Source: Pectobacterium sp. A5351 (GTDB lineage: Bacteria; Pseudomonadota; Gammaproteobacteria; Enterobacterales; Enterobacteriaceae). From it: a stretch of DNA of 64,000 bases. Shown one piece after another: positions 1-8,758 of this stretch. The stretch spans positions 4,030,001 through 4,094,000 of the forward strand of contig NZ_CP116477.1 of the NCBI RefSeq assembly GCF_028335745.1, read 5' to 3'. The notes under the pieces are model-generated. The model saw only the letters and a list, made by a program, of their open reading frames with translations, had not been told where the DNA came from and did no database searches. The position numbers were made by a program, and so were the translations under genes. The stretch's first letter is position 1; each line of letters begins with the position of its first letter.

Positions 1-286
1 CGCTATGCAGCAGATTGCAACCTATGCCGATGGTATCGGGCCGGACTACCACATGCTCGTCCAGAAAGGAGCGACGCCTGACAACATCACCTTTACCGAC
101 ATGGTGAAAGAAGCCCACCAGCATAAACTTCAGGTACACCCGTTTACGGCAAGAGCCGACAGGCTACCGGCGTACGCCAAGGATATCGATCGGCTCTACG
201 ATATTCTCTACTATCAGGCGGATGTTGACGGCCTGTTCACCGACTTTCCCGATAAAGCGGTCGATTTCCTGAAAAAACCGCGCTGA
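1..286 (+). CDS. glpQ: Glycerophosphodiester phosphodiesterase, periplasmic (3' end only)
   Basis: The reading frame is open from the window edge to a TGA at 284-286, so only the C-terminal ~95 residues are present. The internal ATG at position 5 is not the start. The fragment carries YADGIGPDYHML, VHPFTARAD and GLFTDFPDKAVDFL, which match the C-terminus of E. coli GlpQ closely. GlpQ is a periplasmic TIM-barrel enzyme that splits glycerophosphodiesters into glycerol-3-phosphate and an alcohol. Its catalytic His and Glu residues lie outside the window. In E. coli the gene is next to glpT, far from yigL, so this neighbourhood differs. A 107-bp palindromic repeat follows the stop codon. Confidence 0.93.
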   Translation, partial: AMQQIATYADGIGPDYHMLVQKGATPDNITFTDMVKEAHQHKLQVHPFTARADRLPAYAKDIDRLYDILYYQADVDGLFTDFPDKAVDFLKKPR

Positions 287-292
287 AGCGCT

Positions 293-399
293 AATACTGG
301 TCGCTTAAGCATGGATTTAGAGGGAAACACGATGATGAGGCTCCCGCAGGGATGCCTCGCACCGTGGTCGCCCTCGGTATCTCGATCCTTAAACAATCG
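293..399 (+). repeat. Dispersed intergenic repeat, family 2, copy 1
   Basis: The stretch from AATACTGGTC to CTTAAACAATC is homologous to the reverse complement of 13300-13404. Shared blocks are AATACTGGTC-CTTAAGC, GGAAACAC, CCCGCAGGGA, GTGGTCGCCC and GTATCTCGAT-CTTAAAC. A hairpin around TCCC-GCA-GGGA, extended here by GAGGC/GCCTC, sits in the middle. It fills the gap between glpQ and yigL (convergent 3' ends) and has no coding potential. It may act as a 3'-end structure for glpQ. Confidence 0.75.
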
Positions 400-464
400 C
401 TGAGGCTCAGCTTTCCCATCGGGCACGGTGTGCCCGATGATGCGTTGGCTCGATAACACATCGA

Positions 465-1265
465 TTATTTCAGAAACAGTTCACGCAGGTAATTCGGTAC
501 CGCGCTGTCCGCGTTAGAGCCAATCACTTCGCGATCTGGCAGCATATCTTTCAGACGCTGATGCGCGTTCTGCATCACGCAGCCTTTTCCGGCCATCGAC
601 AGCATTTCGTAGTCGTTCATGCCATCACCAAACGCCACACACTCTTTGAGTGAGAAGCCGATAATCTTCGCCACCTGTTCCAGCGCATGACCTTTAGATA
701 CGCCGCCCGCCATCACTTCCAGACAGGTGAGCGTCGAAAAGCTCACGTTGACGCGGTCGCCCCAGCGCGCGTTGATCGCTTCTTCCAGCGGCAGCAGCTG
801 TTCATGGGAATCGCAGGTAAAGAACACCTTGCTGACACCATCGGTTTCCAGCAGCGCAGGCTCGAACAGCTTGTATTTAAAGATCGACTCTTTGAAGAAA
901 CGTTCTTCTTCCGCACGCGGGCGGTTCATGAACCACTCGTCATCACGATAAACGTGCGTCAGCATATCGGGGTTATTGTGCACGACGCTGTAAAGGTCGC
1001 GGGCAATGTCCTGATCCAGATTGTGGCTAAAAATCAGCTCGCCCTGCGAGTTGTGCACTCGCGCGCCATTCGAGGTAATCATAAACGCGCTGATGCCGAG
1101 ATTATCGCGGATCTGCGCAACATCCATGTGATGCCGTCCAGTAGCGAACACAAAGTGAATCCCTTTTTCCGTCAGCAGCCTGAGGGTGTCTTTCGCATAC
1201 GGGGACAGCGAGTGGTCAGGTGACAGCAGTGTGCCATCTAAATCGGAAGCAACGACATGGTACAT
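465..1265 (-). CDS. yigL: HAD-superfamily (Cof-type) sugar/pyridoxal phosphate phosphatase YigL
   Basis: The 266-residue protein begins MYHVVASDLDGTLL, with the HAD nucleophile motif DLDGT at residues 8-12 (Asp8 nucleophile, Asp10 acid/base). A C-terminal GDGMNDYEML motif supplies the Mg2+-binding acids. Length and sequence match E. coli YigL, a cytoplasmic Cof-type phosphatase that dephosphorylates pyridoxal phosphate and phosphosugars and is used against sugar-phosphate stress. It lies 102 bp downstream of pldB on the same strand, as in E. coli. In Salmonella and E. coli a pldB-yigL transcript is stabilised by the sRNA SgrS. I have not looked for the SgrS pairing site in the upstream gene here. 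Confidence 0.93.
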   Translation of the reverse strand: MYHVVASDLDGTLLSPDHSLSPYAKDTLRLLTEKGIHFVFATGRHHMDVAQIRDNLGISAFMITSNGARVHNSQGELIFSHNLDQDIARDLYSVVHNNPDMLTHVYRDDEWFMNRPRAEEERFFKESIFKYKLFEPALLETDGVSKVFFTCDSHEQLLPLEEAINARWGDRVNVSFSTLTCLEVMAGGVSKGHALEQVAKIIGFSLKECVAFGDGMNDYEMLSMAGKGCVMQNAHQRLKDMLPDREVIGSNADSAVPNYLRELFLK

Positions 1266-1367
1266 AACGATAAGATCTCACTTCTGGTGTGTTGTAGCGG
1301 CACACGCCGCAAAAAATTAACGAGGTGACTCCGCGTGTCCGTTAAGCGGTTTACCAACAGCCTACAA

Positions 1368-2405
1368 TCAATGATAACGCGCAAAATGCGCCAGAATCAG
1401 TGCGAATGCCTGAGCGCGGAGGTTATCCGTTTCAAAGAGAATTTCATGCCGCGCACCGGGGATAACCTGCAAAACATTATGCGCATTGGCGTTACCACTC
1501 TGCGCCAGCGCCTGGCAAAACGCATTCTGGCTACGGTTATCCACCACGCGTTCCTCTCCCGCCTGTAACAGCAGAAGCGGCGTAGTAACGGCACTGGCCT
1601 GAGCCTGCAACTGTTTCCCCGCCAGTATCGCTTCACGCACCCAGTGATAAGTGGGGCCGCCGACGCGTAAATCCGGTGAATCCGCATAAAAGCGAATGCT
1701 GCGCTGGTAGCGTTCACGGCTGTGTGTCAGCACATTCATCCGATAAGGCAACGGACGCCACTGTCCGGTGCCGATGGCGTAATAATCGCGAATCGCCGGG
1801 CGACGCTCTGCCCAATCAACAATCCACCCCACGACGCAATGAGGAAGCGGCAAGCGGATACCAAACATCGGCGCACACAGCGCCACGGCATCAAACATCG
1901 CGGGCTGACGAATCAGCAGTTGTGCCAGAATTGTGCCCCCCATTGAATGCGCTAACGCAAACCGACGGGTGTACCGTTTGAGACCAATGTACTGCTGACA
2001 CAGCGTTTCGGCATCATCAACATAGTCACTGAAGCGCACAACGTGTCCACGGTGGCCGTCTTGCAGCACCCGTCCAGACCGACCTTGCCCACGGTGATCC
2101 ATGATGAGTACATCATAGCCGCGATGAAAGAGGTCATACGCCACTTCGCTATATTTGACATAGCTTTCGATACGGCCTGAAAAGACAACGACAAGCTTGT
2201 CGTGCTGTGGCGCGGTAAAACGAACAAACCGGATAGGTACGTCATCAACGCCAGAGAATTCGCCCTCTTCACGCTGACGCCAGAAATCCAGTAATTCTCC
2301 GGTAGCAAAAGCGGCAAACTGCGCTTCTCGCGTTAACAGGCTCGAGGTTAACCCTTCAGGCGTTAACCGTTCCGACGTAAACAACGAATTGTGGCGTTGA
2401 ATCAT
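1368..2405 (-). CDS. pldB: Lysophospholipase L2
   Basis: This 345-residue alpha/beta-hydrolase has the nucleophile elbow AHSMGG and a C-terminal GARHEI motif carrying the likely catalytic His. PldB hydrolyses lysophospholipids at the inner membrane. I chose the ATG at 2405 (MIQRHNSLF) over a start 66 bases upstream. It gives the family length (E. coli 340 aa) and has a GGAGAGG ribosome-binding site a few bases upstream, whereas the longer form would add a basic extension that relatives lack. It is divergent from rhtB and followed by yigL on the same strand. Confidence 0.93.
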   Translation of the reverse strand: MIQRHNSLFTSERLTPEGLTSSLLTREAQFAAFATGELLDFWRQREEGEFSGVDDVPIRFVRFTAPQHDKLVVVFSGRIESYVKYSEVAYDLFHRGYDVLIMDHRGQGRSGRVLQDGHRGHVVRFSDYVDDAETLCQQYIGLKRYTRRFALAHSMGGTILAQLLIRQPAMFDAVALCAPMFGIRLPLPHCVVGWIVDWAERRPAIRDYYAIGTGQWRPLPYRMNVLTHSRERYQRSIRFYADSPDLRVGGPTYHWVREAILAGKQLQAQASAVTTPLLLLQAGEERVVDNRSQNAFCQALAQSGNANAHNVLQVIPGARHEILFETDNLRAQAFALILAHFARYH

Positions 2406-2536
2406 CACACCTCTCCGGTGACGCGGGAAAACGAAAGCTAGCGGAAAAACATGACAAGCAGTGAAGCACAAGCGTATTGTGACATAAAAAACAGACAGAC
2501 TCTCGTAATACAGAACATCATTCAGGGGCAGGCTTC

Positions 2537-3157
2537 ATGACATGGGATTGGTGGTTAACCTATTTACTCACAACGCTGATTCTCAGCCTGTCACCCGGCT
2601 CGGGTGCCATCAACACCATGAGTACCGGCATTAGCCACGGCTATCGCGGTGCGGCAGCCTCGATCTGTGGTTTACAGGTCGGATTGGCGATTCATATCGT
2701 ACTGGTCGGCATCGGGCTAGGCGCGCTGCTTAACCAGTCCGTACTGGCTTTCGATATGCTGAAATGGCTGGGCGCAGCGTATCTGATTTGGCTGGGGATT
2801 CAGCAGTGGCGTGCCGCAGGTGCGCTTGACCTTAAGGCGATCGCCAGCGCGATGCCACGTCGTAAACTCTTTAAACGCGCAGTGCTGGTGAATTTGACCA
2901 ACCCAAAAAGCATTGTGTTTCTGGCAGCGCTGTTCCCGCAGTTCATTATCCCCCACCAGCCGCAGGCCGCACAGTATCTGGTGTTGGGCGTCACCACCGT
3001 GGTAGTCGATATTATCGTGATGATTGGCTACGCCACGCTGGCCACGCGTATCGCTGGCTGGCTGAAAGGTCCACGGCAGATGAAGATGCTTAACCGAATA
3101 TTCGGTTCACTGTTTGTGTTGGTCGGCGCGTTGCTCGCCACAGCGAGAAAGGCCTGA
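2537..3157 (+). CDS. rhtB: Homoserine/homoserine lactone efflux protein
   Basis: A 206-residue LysE/RhtB-family exporter with about six hydrophobic segments. The N-terminal [13 protein letters not shown] motif, [15 protein letters not shown] and the ending [17 protein letters not shown] are nearly identical to E. coli RhtB. It exports homoserine, homoserine lactone and threonine-like compounds across the inner membrane. In E. coli rhtB is followed by its paralogue rhtC and then recQ. Here rhtB ends only 12 bases from the convergent recQ stop, so rhtC is missing. It is transcribed divergently from pldB across about 130 bases. Confidence 0.93.
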   Translation: MTWDWWLTYLLTTLILSLSPGSGAINTMSTGISHGYRGAAASICGLQVGLAIHIVLVGIGLGALLNQSVLAFDMLKWLGAAYLIWLGIQQWRAAGALDLKAIASAMPRRKLFKRAVLVNLTNPKSIVFLAALFPQFIIPHQPQAAQYLVLGVTTVVVDIIVMIGYATLATRIAGWLKGPRQMKMLNRIFGSLFVLVGALLATARKA

Positions 3158-3169
3158 CAAAGAGAAGTC

Positions 3170-4996
3170 TCACTCGTCATCATTATCGACATGATCGCGA
3201 ATCATGTTCATGAAAGGCGCCCCGAAACGTTCGAGTTTACGGTATCCTACCCCGTTGATATTCAGCAGTTCACCCGCGGTGATCGGCATCAGTTCCGCCA
3301 TCTCCAGCAGCGTCGCGTCGCTGAACACCACGTAAGGCGGGATATTGTCTTCATCCGCAATGGATTTACGCAGTTTGCGCAATTTGGCGAACAGTTTACG
3401 GTCGTAGTTTCCGCCGTAAGATTTTTGATTCGCGCGAGGCTTCAGGTTAATCACACGCGGCACAGCCAGCTGTAGCGGCACTTCTCCCCGCAATACCGGA
3501 CGTGCCGATTCGGTAAGCTGTACGGCGGAATGCATCGTGATGTTCTGGTTCAGCAAGCCCAGGTGAATCAACTGGCGCAGCACGCTGACCCAATGCTCCT
3601 GCGATTTATCCTTACCGATGCCGTAAACCGGCAGCTTGTCATGAGCAAAATCTCGGATACGCTGGTTATTGGCGCCGCGTAGCACCTCGACGATATACCC
3701 TAAACCAAAGCGCTGCCCGACTCGATACACGCAGGACAGCGCTTTTTGCGCCTCAACCAGCCCGTCGTAGCGCTTCGGCGGATCGAGACAAACATCGCAG
3801 TTACCGCAAGGTTGTTGGCGTCCTTCACCGAAATAGTTCAGCAACACCAGACGGCGGCAAGTTTGCGCTTCGGCAAACGCCCCCATCGCATTGAGCTTAT
3901 GGCGCTCGATATCCAACTGCGGCCCAGCGGGCTTTTCTTCCAGACAACGGCGCAGCCACGCCATATCCGCCGGATCGTAGAACAGCGCGGCTTCCGCCGC
4001 GAGGCCGTCACGCCCGGCACGCCCCGTTTCCTGATAGTAGGATTCGATATTGCGCGGAATATCAAAGTGCACCACAAACCGCACGTTAGGTTTGTTGATG
4101 CCCATACCAAATGCGACGGTCGCCACCACCACCTGAAGATCGTCCCGCAGGAACGCTTCCTGTACCTGCGCACGCCGTTCATTATCCAGACCGGCGTGAT
4201 ACGCCCCTGCACTCAGCCCGCGGGCCTGCAAACGCGCGCAAATATCTTCCACGCGGGAACGGCTATTGCAGTAGATGATACCGCTTTTTCCACGCTGCCC
4301 CTGCACGAACATCCAGAGCTGATCGAGCGGTTTAAACTTCTCTACCAGCGTGTAACGAATGTTCGGGCGGTCAAAACTGTTGATCTGGATGAGCGGCGAC
4401 CGCAGATCCAGCAGGCGAACGATATCGTTGCGCGTGGTCTCGTCAGCGGTGGCCGTCAAAGCAATAAAAGGAAGATGGGGAAAACGCTGTTTAATCTGCC
4501 CCAGCGCACGATATTCAGGGCGGAAATCGTGCCCCCATTGGGAAATGCAGTGTGCTTCATCCACCGCGATCAGGGCGATCTGCCAGTGGGCGAGATGATC
4601 GAGGAAGCTGTCTGTCGTCAGACGTTCGGGCGCAATATACAGCAGTTTGATCTGACCGGTACGGCAACCCGCCATCACGTCAAGCTGCTGCTCACGCGTC
4701 TGCGTCGAATTCAGACAGGCTGCCGAAACGCCGTAGGCCTGAAGCTGATCGACCTGATCTTTCATCAGCGAAATCAGCGGAGATACCACCAGCGTCAGCC
4801 CGTCCATCACCAGCGCGGGGATTTGATAGCACAGCGATTTGCCGCCGCCTGTCGGCATGATAACCAAACAGTCCTGCCCACTGAGCGTCGCGCTGATGAT
4901 TTCCTGCTGACCCGGTCGGAATTGCTGGTAGCCGAACGTGTCCCGTAGAACCTGAACCGCCAGCGCTTCCTTATTCAATACTTCCGCCGTAGACAC
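3170..4996 (-). CDS. recQ: ATP-dependent DNA helicase RecQ
   Basis: A 608-residue 3'-5' superfamily 2 helicase of the RecF recombination pathway. Visible motifs are Walker A PTGGGKS (48-54), DEAH (146-149), the motif VI region [10 protein letters not shown], the RecQ zinc-binding cysteines (CRRLV, CGNCDVC) followed by a winged helix, and a C-terminal HRDC domain ending near [12 protein letters not shown]. Length and domain order match E. coli RecQ (609 aa). It lies 122 bases downstream of pldA on the same strand and converges on rhtB. The intergenic space holds two tandem 24-bp units and no obvious terminator. Confidence 0.97.
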   Translation of the reverse strand: MSTAEVLNKEALAVQVLRDTFGYQQFRPGQQEIISATLSGQDCLVIMPTGGGKSLCYQIPALVMDGLTLVVSPLISLMKDQVDQLQAYGVSAACLNSTQTREQQLDVMAGCRTGQIKLLYIAPERLTTDSFLDHLAHWQIALIAVDEAHCISQWGHDFRPEYRALGQIKQRFPHLPFIALTATADETTRNDIVRLLDLRSPLIQINSFDRPNIRYTLVEKFKPLDQLWMFVQGQRGKSGIIYCNSRSRVEDICARLQARGLSAGAYHAGLDNERRAQVQEAFLRDDLQVVVATVAFGMGINKPNVRFVVHFDIPRNIESYYQETGRAGRDGLAAEAALFYDPADMAWLRRCLEEKPAGPQLDIERHKLNAMGAFAEAQTCRRLVLLNYFGEGRQQPCGNCDVCLDPPKRYDGLVEAQKALSCVYRVGQRFGLGYIVEVLRGANNQRIRDFAHDKLPVYGIGKDKSQEHWVSVLRQLIHLGLLNQNITMHSAVQLTESARPVLRGEVPLQLAVPRVINLKPRANQKSYGGNYDRKLFAKLRKLRKSIADEDNIPPYVVFSDATLLEMAELMPITAGELLNINGVGYRKLERFGAPFMNMIRDHVDNDDE

Positions 4997-5043
4997 GCCT
5001 TCCCCAATTCAATGAAATCAAACAGGCGCTATTTTCAGCGCCG

Positions 5044-5091
5044 TTTGGTAAAACTGCAATGGTTAAGTTTGGTAAAACGACGATGGCTAAA
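5044..5091. repeat. Two tandem imperfect 24-bp units between pldA and recQ
   Basis: Unit 1 (5044-5067) and unit 2 (5068-5091) both begin TTTGGTAAAAC and end in ATGG(T/C)TAA. A decayed third unit (AACGGCAATCGCTAAAAC) follows. Nothing indicates a function. Confidence 0.5.
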
Positions 5092-5118
5092 AACGGCAAT
5101 CGCTAAAACACACGATCA

Positions 5119-5991
5119 TTAGAACATGTCGTTCAGCGTCACCCCAACGCCGAAGCGGGTCTGACGGTGGTTGTAATCAATCAGGGATTCGCCGTAGCCG
5201 CTAAAGACCTTGGTGTAAAAGCGAACATGGCGCGTCAGCGGGTAGCTCCAGCCCAGTTCACCACCGCCGTAGCCGCTGTTCCAGTTATAACGTCCTTCCG
5301 CGCTAAACACGCTGTCGCCCCACACATAGCCGACGCGTAAGCGGTAATGACCCATATATTTGGTGATATCCGGGTTATCATCCTGGCTATCGGAGAAACG
5401 TACCCACGGTTTCACATCGACCTGCCAGTTGCCGTTCTGCACCATCAGGCGGGCATAAGCGCGGTTCCAACTGCGTGACGTCGGCTCGGAGCGTCCGTTA
5501 GACTGGTGGTTAAAGCCCACTTCTACATCCCGCAGCGTCCAGCCCGCAAAATCGTAGTTCGTTGCCCAGCCCAGGAAAACCTGTGGCTCATAGTCAGTTT
5601 CACGGAACGGAGCGGACTCACTCTTGTTCGACAACTGCCACCACGAGCGCTGCGTATAAGAGGCACCCAGCAACGAATTCCCACCCAAAATGCCGCGCCA
5701 GATAGGGAATCCCAGACTCAGTTGGTAATGCACTTCATCTTTACGTGCTTCATCGCCCCAGTTATAGCTCTGGATCGCCGTTTTATTGATATTGCTGGTA
5801 TAGGTATAAAGCAAGTAATTGCTTTCATAAGGATAAAGGACAAACGGGGTATCGTGCTCTTGTAACAGACTGGCGATAATGCTGCCACGTACCGCCGGTT
5901 GACCTGGTACAGGTGCATTTGTTGTTTCTTCGGCATGAGCCTGCACCATCAGTAATGCTGCCAGTACGAATCCTATTTTATGTTTATGCAT
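5119..5991 (-). CDS. pldA: Outer membrane phospholipase A (OMPLA)
   Basis: A 290-residue outer-membrane beta-barrel with a signal peptide ending at AHA (about residue 20). The active-site segment NHQSNGRSEP places His162 and Ser164 as in E. coli OMPLA, and the downstream SRSWNR Asn completes the His-Ser-Asn triad. The protein ends in Phe (LNDMF), the usual outer-membrane sorting signal. It hydrolyses phospholipids that reach the outer leaflet, after Ca2+-dependent dimerisation. It is transcribed toward recQ; yigI is divergent across about 270 bases that hold AT-rich promoter-like DNA and no other gene. Confidence 0.96.
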   Translation of the reverse strand: MHKHKIGFVLAALLMVQAHAEETTNAPVPGQPAVRGSIIASLLQEHDTPFVLYPYESNYLLYTYTSNINKTAIQSYNWGDEARKDEVHYQLSLGFPIWRGILGGNSLLGASYTQRSWWQLSNKSESAPFRETDYEPQVFLGWATNYDFAGWTLRDVEVGFNHQSNGRSEPTSRSWNRAYARLMVQNGNWQVDVKPWVRFSDSQDDNPDITKYMGHYRLRVGYVWGDSVFSAEGRYNWNSGYGGGELGWSYPLTRHVRFYTKVFSGYGESLIDYNHRQTRFGVGVTLNDMF

Positions 5992-6258
5992 CCATTTTCT
6001 CCGACATGTTTTTTCTCCAGCATTCTTTTATAAATAAAGTCTTTTATCTAAATAAACTCGTTTACCCAATCGGCCGTTCCCTACTCAAGCCCGCCATTCT
6101 ACACAGTTCAGCGACGTTTGAATTACCGTTCCCCTGTTTATCGGTCTTTTCTGGCAAGAAACAAAATAGATGCATAAAATAAACACTTAAATAACATTCA
6201 AGCATCAAATTAACCACATTTAATGCATATCTCTTATTGTTCGAACGGGGGAACGGCT

Positions 6259-6765
6259 ATGGCTGACATACCATCATCTCAGGACATCCCCTCATCTCAG
6301 GGAACCACACTAACCAGAGATACCGTGCGCCAGCTTGTTGGCGAGATTTTCATTTACAAGATGCCGTTCAACATCGAATTAGGCCTTGAATTACAGCAAT
6401 TTGAAGCCGACAAAGCCGTCCTGACATTCGCCCGGCAAGAGAAGCTCATCGGCAATGCGGCACAAAAAATTCTGCACGGCGGTGTGATTGCCGCCGGGCT
6501 GGACGTCGCTGCCGGATTAGTGTGCGTCGGTAACACGCTACTGCGTCATGAGACGATTAGCGATCAGGAGTTTCATCATCGACTCGCCCGCATGGGAACC
6601 ATTGATATGCGGGTAGATTATCTGCGTCCGGGCTATGGGGAACGCTTCACCATTACCAGTACGCTGCTGCGCGGCGGCAATAAAATCGCCGTCGCACGTG
6701 CCGAATTGCATAACGAACAGGGTTCGCATCTGGCCAGCGCCACCGCAACTTATATTGTTGGATAG
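6259..6765 (+). CDS. yigI: Hotdog-fold acyl-CoA thioesterase family protein YigI
   Basis: A 168-residue single-domain PaaI/4HBT-type hotdog protein. [17 protein letters not shown] is the conserved family segment, and [14 protein letters not shown] and [12 protein letters not shown] match E. coli YigI. YigI is described as a thioesterase acting on medium/long-chain acyl-CoA; that role is taken from the family. I chose the ATG at 6259 (MADIPSSQ), preceded by GGGGGAA, over an ATG 36 bases upstream. Even so, the N-terminus is about 13 residues longer than in E. coli, with a duplicated IPSSQ motif. It lies between divergent pldA and co-directional rarD. Confidence 0.88.
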   Translation: MADIPSSQDIPSSQGTTLTRDTVRQLVGEIFIYKMPFNIELGLELQQFEADKAVLTFARQEKLIGNAAQKILHGGVIAAGLDVAAGLVCVGNTLLRHETISDQEFHHRLARMGTIDMRVDYLRPGYGERFTITSTLLRGGNKIAVARAELHNEQGSHLASATATYIVG

Positions 6766-6863
6766 CCTTTCGCCGGCAAAGATTGTCATTAACACTTTAC
6801 GTGAAAGCGCTCACGGTTTTGGGTAAACTTAGCGTTTTCCCGCCATCCTTATCGAGTCCACCC

Positions 6864-7793
6864 ATGAACGCGCAACAAACCCGTGAGGGGATATTTTTCG
6901 CCCTCGGTGCGTATTTCATTTGGGGAATTGCTCCCGTTTACTTCAAGCTGCTTGAGCACGTTCCACCCAATGAAATACTGACGCACCGTATTATCTGGTC
7001 ATTCTTTTTTATGTTGATCCTGCTGACCATCGGCCAGAAATGGCGTCAGGTGAGCTATGCCTGCCGCAACGTCAAACACCTGTTTCTGCTGGCATTAACG
7101 GCGGTGCTTATCGGCGGAAACTGGCTGTTGTACATCTGGGCGGTCAACAACCATCACATGCTGGAAGCCAGCCTGGGGTATTTTATCAACCCACTGGTCA
7201 ACGTTATGTTGGGCATGATCTTCCTTGGCGAGCGCTTTCGCCGTCTGCAATGGCTGGCCGTACTGCTCGCGGTGACAGGTGTATTAGTTCAGTTGTGGAC
7301 GTTTGGCTCGCTGCCGGTTATCGCGTTGGGACTGGCATTCAGCTTCGCGTTATACGGCCTGCTGCGTAAGAAAATTGGTATCGACGGGCAAACCGGTATG
7401 CTGATCGAAACGCTGTGGCTGCTGCCGGTGGCCGTCATTTATCTGTTTTTTATTGCCGACACGCCAAGCAGCCACCTGGCAGCCAATCCCTGGTCGCTGA
7501 ACCTGCTGCTGCTCTCGGCGGGGATCGTCACCACGGTGCCGCTGCTGTTTTTCACCGCGGCGGCCATGCGCCTGCGTCTGTCGACGCTTGGCTTTTTCCA
7601 GTATCTCGGCCCTACCATCATGTTCCTGCTGGCGGTAGTGTTCTACGGGGAAACGTTCAGCAGCGACAAACTGGTCACTTTTGCCTTCATCTGGGGCGCG
7701 CTGGGGCTGTTCATTCTGGATGCGCTTTATACGCAGCGTAAGCTACGGCGCGCACCCGCTACACCTTCCCAGCCTCCACACGACGGGAAATAA
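6864..7793 (+). CDS. rarD: EamA-family permease RarD
   Basis: A 309-residue protein with ten hydrophobic segments forming two EamA repeats. It opens MNAQQTREGIFFALGAYFIWG and has the RarD features HRIIWSFFFM, LEASLGYFINPLVNV and LRLSTLGFFQYLGPT. Its substrate is unproven (named for chloramphenicol sensitivity). The start at 6864 gives the family length; an upstream ATG would add 27 non-conserved residues. Its last 35 bases overlap the convergent AbrB-family gene, so the two 3' ends share coding DNA on opposite strands. Confidence 0.92.
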   Translation: MNAQQTREGIFFALGAYFIWGIAPVYFKLLEHVPPNEILTHRIIWSFFFMLILLTIGQKWRQVSYACRNVKHLFLLALTAVLIGGNWLLYIWAVNNHHMLEASLGYFINPLVNVMLGMIFLGERFRRLQWLAVLLAVTGVLVQLWTFGSLPVIALGLAFSFALYGLLRKKIGIDGQTGMLIETLWLLPVAVIYLFFIADTPSSHLAANPWSLNLLLLSAGIVTTVPLLFFTAAAMRLRLSTLGFFQYLGPTIMFLLAVVFYGETFSSDKLVTFAFIWGALGLFILDALYTQRKLRRAPATPSQPPHDGK

Positions 7794-8286
7794 AGCGCGA
7801 TAAGATCGGGCTGAATAACAGCGTCGAAAACAGCCGCAGCGTCTGCATGGCAATGACAAACGCCATATCGACCCGACTGCCTGCGGCAATAATCGCAATT
7901 GAATCCAGCCCGCCGGGGCTGGTCGCCAGAAAGGCAGTCAGCATATCCACCGGCATCATTCTCGTCACCATCCACGCCATGCCGCCACACAGCAGCATCA
8001 ATCCAACTATCGACGCCATCATATGCGGCAGTGTGCGTATCGCCAGCAAAAAGATGGGGCGAGTAAAGCATAGCCCGACGCTCCAGCCGATAAAGGCATA
8101 GGCCAGCGCCAGTAGCCATTCTGGAGTTTGCAAGTGCAAGGTGCCGCTGGCATGCAGCATTGAACCGATGATCATCGGCCCCAGCAACAGCGCGGCGGGA
8201 ACGTGGTAAACCTGTAACCCGAACCCCAGAATTAATGAGACCGACAGCAGGATTCCCCATTGCACCCACGGTGACATCCCTTTCAT
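7759..8286 (-). CDS. AbrB-family (COG3180) membrane protein, single-domain form
   Basis: A 175-residue, very hydrophobic protein with several membrane segments and the family motif TSPGGLDSIAIIA. E. coli AbrB and related proteins are about 350 residues and carry two such domains. This one has only one, so it is either a natural half-size version working as a dimer or the remnant of a full-length gene. The name regulator is historical and a transporter-like role is more plausible; the substrate is unknown. The start at 8286 has AAAGG about 9 bases upstream. The 3' end overlaps rarD by 35 bases. Confidence 0.72.
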   Translation of the reverse strand: MKGMSPWVQWGILLSVSLILGFGLQVYHVPAALLLGPMIIGSMLHASGTLHLQTPEWLLALAYAFIGWSVGLCFTRPIFLLAIRTLPHMMASIVGLMLLCGGMAWMVTRMMPVDMLTAFLATSPGGLDSIAIIAAGSRVDMAFVIAMQTLRLFSTLLFSPILSRFISRRVEAGKV

Positions 8287-8489
8287 GCACACGACCTTTT
8301 TTAGGAATAAAGAGTAAAAATAGAAAGTAAGAACAGAAAAGCAGTCCACCATTCCATACTCTAAATAATTCGAGTTTCAGGACAAAAACGGCAAGGCGTT
8401 TTTGAACAGCGCTTGCGCTGACCCCGAAGGGCTGAGGCCATAAGGCCGAATAACGCGGCAAGCGAAGGAATCCCGATGAGCTTACTTGA

Positions 8490-8622
8490 GTAAGTGATTC
8501 GGGTGAGTGACAAACCAGCCAGAGGCAGGTTTGAACGCTGCTTGCAGCGGCCCCAATGGGGCAAGGCACACGCTAGTGTGCCGAGTAGCGCAGCCAACGC
8601 ACATGCAACTTGAAGTATGACG
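8490..8622 (+). repeat. Dispersed intergenic repeat, family 1, copy A (133-bp core)
   Basis: This segment is identical, base for base, to the reverse complement of 10928-11060. Its right half carries three consecutive hairpins: CGCTG-CTTG-CAGCG (8536-8549), GCCCC-AAT-GGGGC (8550-8562) and GGCACAC-GCTA-GTGTGCC (8565-8582). These are followed by the core GCCAACGCACATGC and CTTGAAGTATGACG. Repeat-like sequence continues leftward to about 8361 (TAATTCGAGTTTCAGGAC onward). The whole 8287-8715 gap downstream of corA and upstream of the AbrB-like gene holds no credible gene. Confidence 0.9.
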
Positions 8623-8715
8623 AGTATAAACAGAATAGTTGGAGAATAAACAAGAATACTAAGGTGGCAAACTATCAAGCAGGGAAGGAGTTTTGCATTG
8701 AAGGGAAGAAACGCG

Positions 8716-8748
8716 ATGCGCCTGACAGTTAAACCTCATCAGGCGCAT
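8716..8748 (-). terminator. Hairpin after corA
   Basis: ATGCGCCTGA (8716-8725) pairs perfectly with TCAGGCGCAT (8739-8748) across a 13-base loop, 10 bases past the corA stop. The U-tract on the corA strand is poor, so it may be a stability element rather than a strict intrinsic terminator. Confidence 0.55.
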
Positions 8749-8758
8749 TCGGACAGAT

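Noticed and set aside
3746..4948. A 400-codon open frame on the plus strand across recQ
   Set aside because: It is antisense to a full-length RecQ with intact motifs. No ribosome-binding site or recognisable domain was seen.
5044..5091. Two 24-bp tandem units as a CRISPR array
   Set aside because: The units abut without spacers, differ from each other, and no cas gene is present.
7727..8569. A 280-codon minus-strand frame overlapping the AbrB-like gene
   Set aside because: It is in a different frame from the hydrophobic AbrB-family protein, runs into repeat DNA at its 5' end, and has no family motif.
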